The notes below the pieces were generated by a model. That model was not told the DNA's origin. It saw nothing but the letters and a program-made list of their open reading frames with translations, and made no database searches. This document shows positions 58,882 to 64,000 of a DNA stretch of 64,000 bases, piece after piece. This stretch comes from Pycnococcus provasolii (lineage: Eukaryota; Chlorophyta; Pseudoscourfieldiophyceae; Pseudoscourfieldiales). A program made the position numbers and the translations under genes. The stretch lies in assembly GCA_049487715.1 (NCBI GenBank), contig CP150555.1:496001-560000 (forward strand), in the 5' to 3' direction. How positions within the stretch are numbered: position 1 is the first letter of the stretch; the number at the start of each line of letters is the position of its first letter.

Positions 58882-59859
58882 ATGGCGGCGTGCTCGTCGT
58901 CTCGCTCGTGCGCGCTTGCTCCTCCAGGGTCTCGCTCGGTCCCTTATTTTTCGCTGAAGAGGCGGTGCCCTGTGCCTCGTGCCGCACCAACCCTGGTGGC
59001 GGCTCCCCCGCAGAATTTCAGTCCCGAGCAGCTCGCGTTCCTCGAACGCAAGGCGGCGCAGAAGGCGCCAACCAACCAAACGACAAACGGCCAAACATCT
59101 GCTCATCCTTCTGATCCAAGGGCGGTGCCAACGCCGCCCGCTCACTGGCTGATCCACGCGCCGCCGAGCTACTTCGCTTGGGACCAACTCGACTACAAGG
59201 GCAAGCGCAAGAATGTCGACGTCGGTGACCCGGAAGATTACAGCAGGCCGCTCGCGAAGGGTCTGGCGTCTGGAACGACATCTTGCGGGAGCTGGGCGTG
59301 CACTGAAGGGGGATGGGACAGCCCGACGAAAAGGCCAACCACGGAGTGGTTCTTCGTGATGAGTGGCGCAGGTGCCGTCACCGACCCCGACGGCACGAGG
59401 CACGACTTTGGGCCGGGTGACGTTGTCGTGCTGCCAAAGGGCTGGTACGGCCGGTGGGACGTCACGCACAAAATTCACAAGGTGTGGGTCATTCACGACC
59501 ATGACGAGATTCCAGGCTTTGGATCACCCACGCCCGTCGTCGCGCCGCTTTCCAGCTTCGCCGCTCAATTCCTCGAACCGTCAGTCGGCAAGACGCCGAA
59601 CCGGTTGTCGAAGGACGTATTCGACAACGGGCGCATGAGCTGCGGATACTGGAGCTGCGAGCCTGGTCATTTCGCCGTGCCTCCACGTGCTACGACGGAA
59701 GTCTTCCACGTTCTCTCTGGCATGTTCTTCCTCACGAACGCTGACGGATCAGCTCGCCGGTGCACGGCAGGAGACACGGTGGTTCTACCCGCAGGATGGT
59801 CGGGCCACTGGGATATCATCGAGACCGTGCAAAAGGTGTGGGTGGACATCGACGTTTAG
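58882..59859 (+). CDS. Bicupin (cupin_3 type) plastid-targeted protein
   Basis: The protein has 325 residues. The first 40 residues are rich in Ser, Arg and Ala without acids, a plausible plastid transit peptide. Two cupin_3-like domains follow: about 125-210 (TTEWFFVMSGAGAVTD, GPGDVVVLPKGWYGRWDV, HKVWVI) and about 250-325 (TTEVFHVLSGMFFLT, AGDTVVLPAGWSGHWDI, QKVWVDI). This sequence type matches the ureidoglycine-aminohydrolase-like/DUF861 cupins. Metal-binding His residues of classic cupins are mostly absent in both copies, so catalysis is uncertain. Substrate is unknown. Confidence 0.75.
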   Translation: MAACSSSRSCALAPPGSRSVPYFSLKRRCPVPRAAPTLVAAPPQNFSPEQLAFLERKAAQKAPTNQTTNGQTSAHPSDPRAVPTPPAHWLIHAPPSYFAWDQLDYKGKRKNVDVGDPEDYSRPLAKGLASGTTSCGSWACTEGGWDSPTKRPTTEWFFVMSGAGAVTDPDGTRHDFGPGDVVVLPKGWYGRWDVTHKIHKVWVIHDHDEIPGFGSPTPVVAPLSSFAAQFLEPSVGKTPNRLSKDVFDNGRMSCGYWSCEPGHFAVPPRATTEVFHVLSGMFFLTNADGSARRCTAGDTVVLPAGWSGHWDIIETVQKVWVDIDV

Positions 59860-60010
59860 TATGTGAAAAAACGTTCATTCTTTTTTTTTCTTACTATCAT
59901 AATATTGCTATTTTCTTTTTTTTTAGGTCCCCAAATTGGTTTTTTTAACTCCCAAACTTTTGTTGTTGCTTGCTGTTGTTGTTGTTGTTCCTTAACAACC
60001 ACACAGAAGT

Positions 60011-60645
60011 TTACTGCTGACTCGTCGGCGTTCCTTGTGGTGCTGCTGGCGGCGGCGTTGGTGGTGTCTGCGGGAATCCAGCAGCGGGAGCGCCAGGCAT
60101 GTTAGGTCCAAACAGCTCGCTGATCATGTTGAATGTCTGCATGATTTCAGCATCGTTGCTGTACTTGGAGATGTTCATCGGATTCGCGCTGAGGTCCATA
60201 ATTGCACTCTGAATTCGTGGGTTCGCCATGGCGGCCGCCAGCTCGGGCTTCGCCATGATCTTCTTGATCATATCCTCAGGCTCCATGCCAATCGCGTCGA
60301 ACTGCTGGCGAACTTCCGGGCTGTTGATGTCCATGCCCGCCATCGCCTGCTGCATTTCGGGAGACATGCCCGTACCTTCTGGCGCCTGCCCGTTGAGCAT
60401 TTGCTGCATCTGCTCTTTCATCATCGGCTGCGACATGATCCACTTGAACGACTCCGGATTTCGCATTCCCTCTGGCAGGTACGGGTACAGCATCTCCTGC
60501 ATCTTTGGGTCCTCGAGCATCGACTCGAGCATATCCACCGTCATCCCAGATCCTGCTCCCGGTGGCGGCATGCCCGGCATGCCCATTCCAGGCATGGGAG
60601 GTGGTGCTCCCCCCGGTGGTGACACCACCTCCGGCTCAAAGGAGG

Positions 60646-60677
<32 letters not shown>

Positions 60678-61492
60678 TTGTCCGGATCAACGTCCATGAA
60701 CGGGTTGGCGGCGGCGGCGGCGGGTGCCGCCGCCGCTGCAGTCGTCTTTGTGTCCGCTTTCTTTTTGTCGTCGGTGGCAGATGAAGTGCTTGTTGTTGAG
60801 GATGCATCCGTGAAGGACGCAGGCACTGATGGAGAAGAAGGCGGCGGCGTGTTGGTGGTGGGCGGCGGCGGAGGCGGCGGCGGCGGCGTCGCCATGAACG
60901 GGTTCGGCGGCGGCGGCGCGGCGCCTCCGAACGGCGACGCGGCTCCTGGGAAACCGCCGGGCGCACCCCCGAACGGCGGTGCACCCGCGCCTCCCGACAT
61001 CTGGTTCATCGCCGCCTTGAACATGGCTTGCTGCGCACGTCCTGCCGCCAAGCCAAGCAGCTTCTGCCCCCCGACGGCGATTCCGATGCCGATGGCGACC
61101 CACGCCATGGGCGGCCATCCGCCTGACGAGCTGGACGCGACGACGACCGGCGCTACTGCCGGCTGCGCCACAGCCGTCGTCGCGGTGGGCGGCGCTCCCG
61201 GCGCAGGTGGGTACGCGTAGGTGTATCCCGGCGGCGGCGGCGGGAGTCCCGCGGGTGGCGGCGTGACGGAGACGGCGGGTCCTGTTTGGTTTGCTGGTGC
61301 TGCTGCTGCCGCTTCTTCTGCCGCCGCTTCCGATTCTGCTGCAGCGTCTTTCTTGTTACGTCGGCCGTACACACGCACATTACGAGAATGAGTAACCAGA
61401 GAGTGATTGACACGAGCGTATCTAGAGCGTGACAAGACAGGCAGGCCCTTAGCTACTGCAGTGGGAGCACGGCACTGCGGATGGCACAGCAT
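60011..61492 (-). CDS. TIC40-like plastid inner-envelope import co-chaperone
   Basis: The ATG at 61492 gives 493 residues; the upstream open frame starts with GTG. The N-terminus (KGLPVLSRSRYARVNHSLVT) is transit-like. One TM helix (WPPMAWVAIGIGIAVGGQKL, about residue 105-125) anchors it. A long Pro/Gly/Ala linker leads to two STI1/Hop-type domains: MLESMLEDPKMQEML with GMRNPESFKWIM, and SPEVRQQFDAIGMEPEDMI, KPELAAAMANPRIQSAIMDL, ISKYSNDAEIM, TFNMISELFG. That last series is the signature of TIC40, which recruits the stromal HSP93 motor to the import channel. The Ala and Pro runs are microsatellite-coded. The C-terminus ends in a Pro-rich tail. Confidence 0.88.
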
Positions 61493-62450
61493 GGCAAGTG
61501 AAATTCTTAGCGGGCGGGAGTGTTGATAAGAATCAGCGAGGTGTGGCGGCGTCGGCCTTCGGGAAAGGAAACGAAGCGAGGGAGCGAGCGAGGAGGGGGC
61601 GAGAAAGCGGGCCTTCACGAAAAGGAGGAGTTCGGATTTTCGGGATCCGTTCTTGTCTTTGTCGTCGGGATTTTGGGGATCCGTTCTTGTCGTTCAAGGT
61701 CATTCATTGTTTTCGGGTGAATTAATTTTCGGGGGACTTCCCAGAGGTCGGTTTTTATTTGGTTGGATCAACCAATTGTTTAGAGGGAGGGGTACATCGA
61801 AGGGCTGGCTGGAAAAGGGGGATACCGGTTTTGTCAACACCGTACCCTTCTTGACCACCCTCCTTCCTTCTCCTTCTCTAACCCTAACTTCCGGTCTTCC
61901 TAACCCGAACCCGAACCCGAACCCGAACCCTAACCCTAACCCTAACGTTGTTCCGATGTTGTATCCTTTGTTGATGCCTTCTTTCATTGATGCTTTCGGG
62001 AACCACTATGATAGGAACCTACCTACCCGGTATGTACGAGGAATCTGTGGAGAGAAAGATCTTCCGTCATTTTAGTTCACGTCACCAAAAATCACATTAG
62101 TGAAACATCGTTCGGGGAGGGACTGACTCAAAGTGTGTGTGGACTGTGGTGAGTATGCACTATGCAGTGACGTCGCCCCTGCGCCCGGCCAACCCCCAAT
62201 CATCGGCTCGGCACGTGGTTCGTGTCGTCACAGTTTCACCGCTCATTTTCGGAAACGCGTTCGAGATGTGATCGGTGACGAGAATACTCGCCCTCACGAA
62301 TGCGAGTATTCTCGTCACGTTTTTTTCGTTCTTTTTTCTTTCATAGGACGGGAAATTGCGGCGGCGTGTTCTGATTGCCCCACCCTGTTCCCCTTTCCCT
62401 GCTGCTTTCACATACATTTCACAAGTTCACTTCTCGTTTGTTGTTGATTA
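61493..62450. other. Intergenic region with telomere-like tract and strong hairpin
   Basis: A mixed (CCCGAA)n/(CCCTAA)n tract lies at about 61900-61946. A perfect 17-bp inverted repeat with a 10-base loop lies at 62275-62318, followed by T-rich DNA. No gene is supported. Confidence 0.55.
62275..62318. repeat. Perfect 17-bp hairpin
   Basis: Left arm gtgacgagaatactcgc (62275-62291), loop cctcacgaat, right arm gcgagtattctcgtcac (62302-62318). It is followed by gttttttt. It sits 130 bp upstream of the gene at 62451. Confidence 0.9.
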
Positions 62451-63116
62451 ATGATGTCTGCCATGATGATGATGATACTCTCTCTCTCAGCTGCTTACCT
62501 CGTCGCCGTCGTCGGTCTCCAAGCTCCAGCTCACGCGCGCGTTCTTCTCGACGACGAAAACAATGTCGTCAAGACCTCTTCTTCTCCTCTCATGTGGGAG
62601 ATTGCGGACAGCGCAATCGTCAACGAAAACAACGAGAAGCTCTCTTGCCGAGGTGCTCACATCGGACGGATCGCTGGTGCGGTGATTTGTGTCAAAGGCG
62701 AGACGTTCGACAACAACGTTCCCGTGCCCAAGTACTGCGTGAAGTCTGGATGGCATTGGCCAAACATGACGACGACGACGTCGAGTCCCACGACATACTA
62801 CCACAGCGACTTTAGCATTCTCCACGACCCCGCCTTTGAGAACGTTCCTGGCGTTGCCGAACTTCGTAAGATTGCTCAGCAGAAGGAGTACAAGGGCGAC
62901 GGTGTTCCGACGCGCACTGAGGTGATGAGCTTCAATGCCAAGCAAACCGTCATTTGCCCTGGCTGCGACGAGTACGTGGCGGCTGTGGAAGCCACCGCGG
63001 ACTTGAACCCGTGGAAGTCTATCCAGAAATCGTATGACGACGCTAACGACTCGTTCTGCAGCCCCATCAGGGAGCTTCCATTCTACCAGTGGTACCTTGG
63101 AGCACTGAACTGCTGA
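62451..63116 (+). CDS. Secreted or lumenal Cys-containing protein, unknown
   Basis: The protein has 221 residues from ATG 62451. A Met-rich hydrophobic start ends in APAHARVLL, an AxA signal-peptidase site. The mature part has about seven cysteines in spaced pairs (SCRGAHIGRIAGAVICVKG, YCVKSGWHWPN, VICPGCDEYV, SFCSPIRE and a C-terminal Cys), consistent with disulfides, and one NMT glycosylation sequon. I recognise no family. The compact form suggests a small extracellular or vacuolar protein. Confidence 0.6.
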   Translation: MMSAMMMMILSLSAAYLVAVVGLQAPAHARVLLDDENNVVKTSSSPLMWEIADSAIVNENNEKLSCRGAHIGRIAGAVICVKGETFDNNVPVPKYCVKSGWHWPNMTTTTSSPTTYYHSDFSILHDPAFENVPGVAELRKIAQQKEYKGDGVPTRTEVMSFNAKQTVICPGCDEYVAAVEATADLNPWKSIQKSYDDANDSFCSPIRELPFYQWYLGALNC

Positions 63117-63389
63117 GGAGTAAGTAGTAGGCAGCAGCAGCTAGCTCAATAGCAAGCAGCAGGAACGCAAAAAACACAAAACAATATTCATCAGTTGAGG
63201 AAGAGAGGGAATCACAATTCATAATATCACACACACACACACACACAATGAGAGAGAGAGAGAGAGAAAGAGACAAGTAATTGAAAGGCGCTGCTGTTAC
63301 TACTCAAAAACGGATCAGGTTCTTGCTTTTTTATACTTTAGACTTTACCACCATCCTTCTTCTTTTCTTGTATATACTTTTTTTTGATT
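63117..63389. other. Convergent intergenic region with microsatellites
   Basis: A (CA)n tract at 63230-63247 and a (GA)n tract at 63250-63271 separate the two genes' 3' ends. Confidence 0.7.
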
Positions 63390-64000
63390 TTACGCGCGGA
63401 AGCTGTCCACCATCGTCTTCAGCTTACCTTCAGCCTTATCCCACTGGCTATCCGATGCGGAGATGGCAAAGAGAACAAGCACCTCTCCCTGCAACGTCAC
63501 ACTTGCCAGACCGTGCGTGCCATTAATTGCGAACGGCGTGTCGAGCTCGTACGTGTAGTACAGCTTGCCGTCGATCGTCTTCTCCTCCTTCTTGACGACG
63601 TTCTCGTCAGGCTCGATCGTGTCGCCGGTGATGTACGACCCGACCGCGCTGATGATGGAGTCGAGCGTTCCGACGGATGCGACGTCAGTCACCTTGCCAC
63701 GCCGTCCCAGCTTGTCCACCGGCGCGATGATGACCACCGCGCGCCCTTCCTTGCTGTCCGTGAAGAGCACCTCCGTCGTCGGCTCGTCGCAGCTAGGCTG
63801 GCAGTAGTTGCCGCTGAGGATGTTTGCGACGCGATTCTTGCGCCACGTTGAAGGCAGGCTGAATCGGTACGGGTTCTGCGCGTCGATCTTACCCGCACGC
63901 AGGGCTGGCGTGAGGTCCGCATCTGGCACGAAGTCGACGAAGCCCTCCTCGATGGTCGAAGCTGGCAGGTACGAGCCCACTTGCGCTCCCTCAGCGTTTC
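63390..64000 (-). CDS. PsbP-domain protein (PPD6-like), 3' part
   Basis: The gene runs off the right edge; about 203 C-terminal residues are visible. The frame reads to the edge as NAEGAQVGSYLPAS, then GFVDFVPDADLTPALRAGKI, PYRFSLPSTWRKNRVANIL, GNYCQPSCDEPTTEVLF, VVIIAPVDKLGRRGK, IISAVGSYITGD, DGKLYYTYELDTPFA and LVLFAISASDSQWDKAE. This is a PsbP fold of the thylakoid lumen. The Cys pair in NYCQPSC resembles PPD6, whose disulfide is redox-sensitive; PPD4 is an alternative. No gene overlaps it. Confidence 0.8.
   Translation of the reverse strand, partial: NAEGAQVGSYLPASTIEEGFVDFVPDADLTPALRAGKIDAQNPYRFSLPSTWRKNRVANILSGNYCQPSCDEPTTEVLFTDSKEGRAVVIIAPVDKLGRRGKVTDVASVGTLDSIISAVGSYITGDTIEPDENVVKKEEKTIDGKLYYTYELDTPFAINGTHGLASVTLQGEVLVLFAISASDSQWDKAEGKLKTMVDSFRA

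Noticed and set aside
62275-62330. Rho-independent terminator
   Set aside because: Hairpin plus T-run fits the form, but the context is eukaryotic and no bacterial-type transcription unit ends here.

Overview
The window is nuclear DNA of a photosynthetic eukaryote, most likely a small green alga of prasinophyte type. The evidence is a PsbS-like chlorophyll-binding protein at the left edge, a TIC40-like plastid import protein, a PsbP-domain lumen protein at the right edge, proline-rich extracellular proteins of the kind seen in green algae, and long, mostly intronless genes on both strands. Only two genes show clear introns (the PsbS-like gene and aconitase), with GT/AG borders. Species cannot be fixed from the sequence; a Pycnococcus-like prasinophyte is a guess. 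Interstitial telomere-like tracts are of the TTAGGG type.

Layout. 0-7 kb: PsbS-like 3' end, a TPR/kinesin-light-chain-like protein with a MGCGAS lipidation start, a short coiled-coil protein, and a coiled-coil protein whose 3' end was duplicated twice in tandem. 7-10.8 kb: a gene graveyard with fragments of an ABCC transporter on both strands and a rhomboid-like scrap. 10.8-15.5 kb: a two-pore K+ channel and an LtrA-family membrane protein, divergently arranged around about 1 kb that carries seven CACGTG boxes. 15.8-20 kb: a secreted fusion of a lysyl-endopeptidase-like serine protease and an M14B carboxypeptidase. 22-26.4 kb: a two-domain glycosyltransferase (HtrL/YibB plus an HxRxGD domain), a truncated chimeric copy of it, and a stray aconitase tail. 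26.5-29 kb: a TBC1D22-like Rab GAP and a copia integrase remnant. 29.4-35.4 kb: a SWR1/SRCAP-type chromatin remodeller with a fourfold tandem repeat of its acidic histone-binding segment and an apparent 1-base frameshift near its C-terminus.

35-45 kb: a small plastid-lumen-like protein, a metallo-beta-lactamase-fold enzyme, a secreted Cys-rich protein with a frame change, and a three-exon aconitase. 45.5-56 kb: one 3,449-codon gene for a giant single-pass surface protein with proline-rich linkers and what looks like a dead metalloprotease domain. 57-64 kb: a multi-pass membrane protein, a double-cupin plastid protein, a TIC40-like protein, an unknown secreted protein, and the 3' part of a PsbP-domain gene.

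The genes form no operon-like unit. The main themes are plastid function (light harvesting, import, lumen proteins), membrane and cell-surface proteins, and repeated local duplication: a 126-bp TPR array, a 278-bp gene-tail array, 309-333-bp repeats in the remodeller, a kilobase glycosyltransferase copy, and a shared 3' flank found three times.
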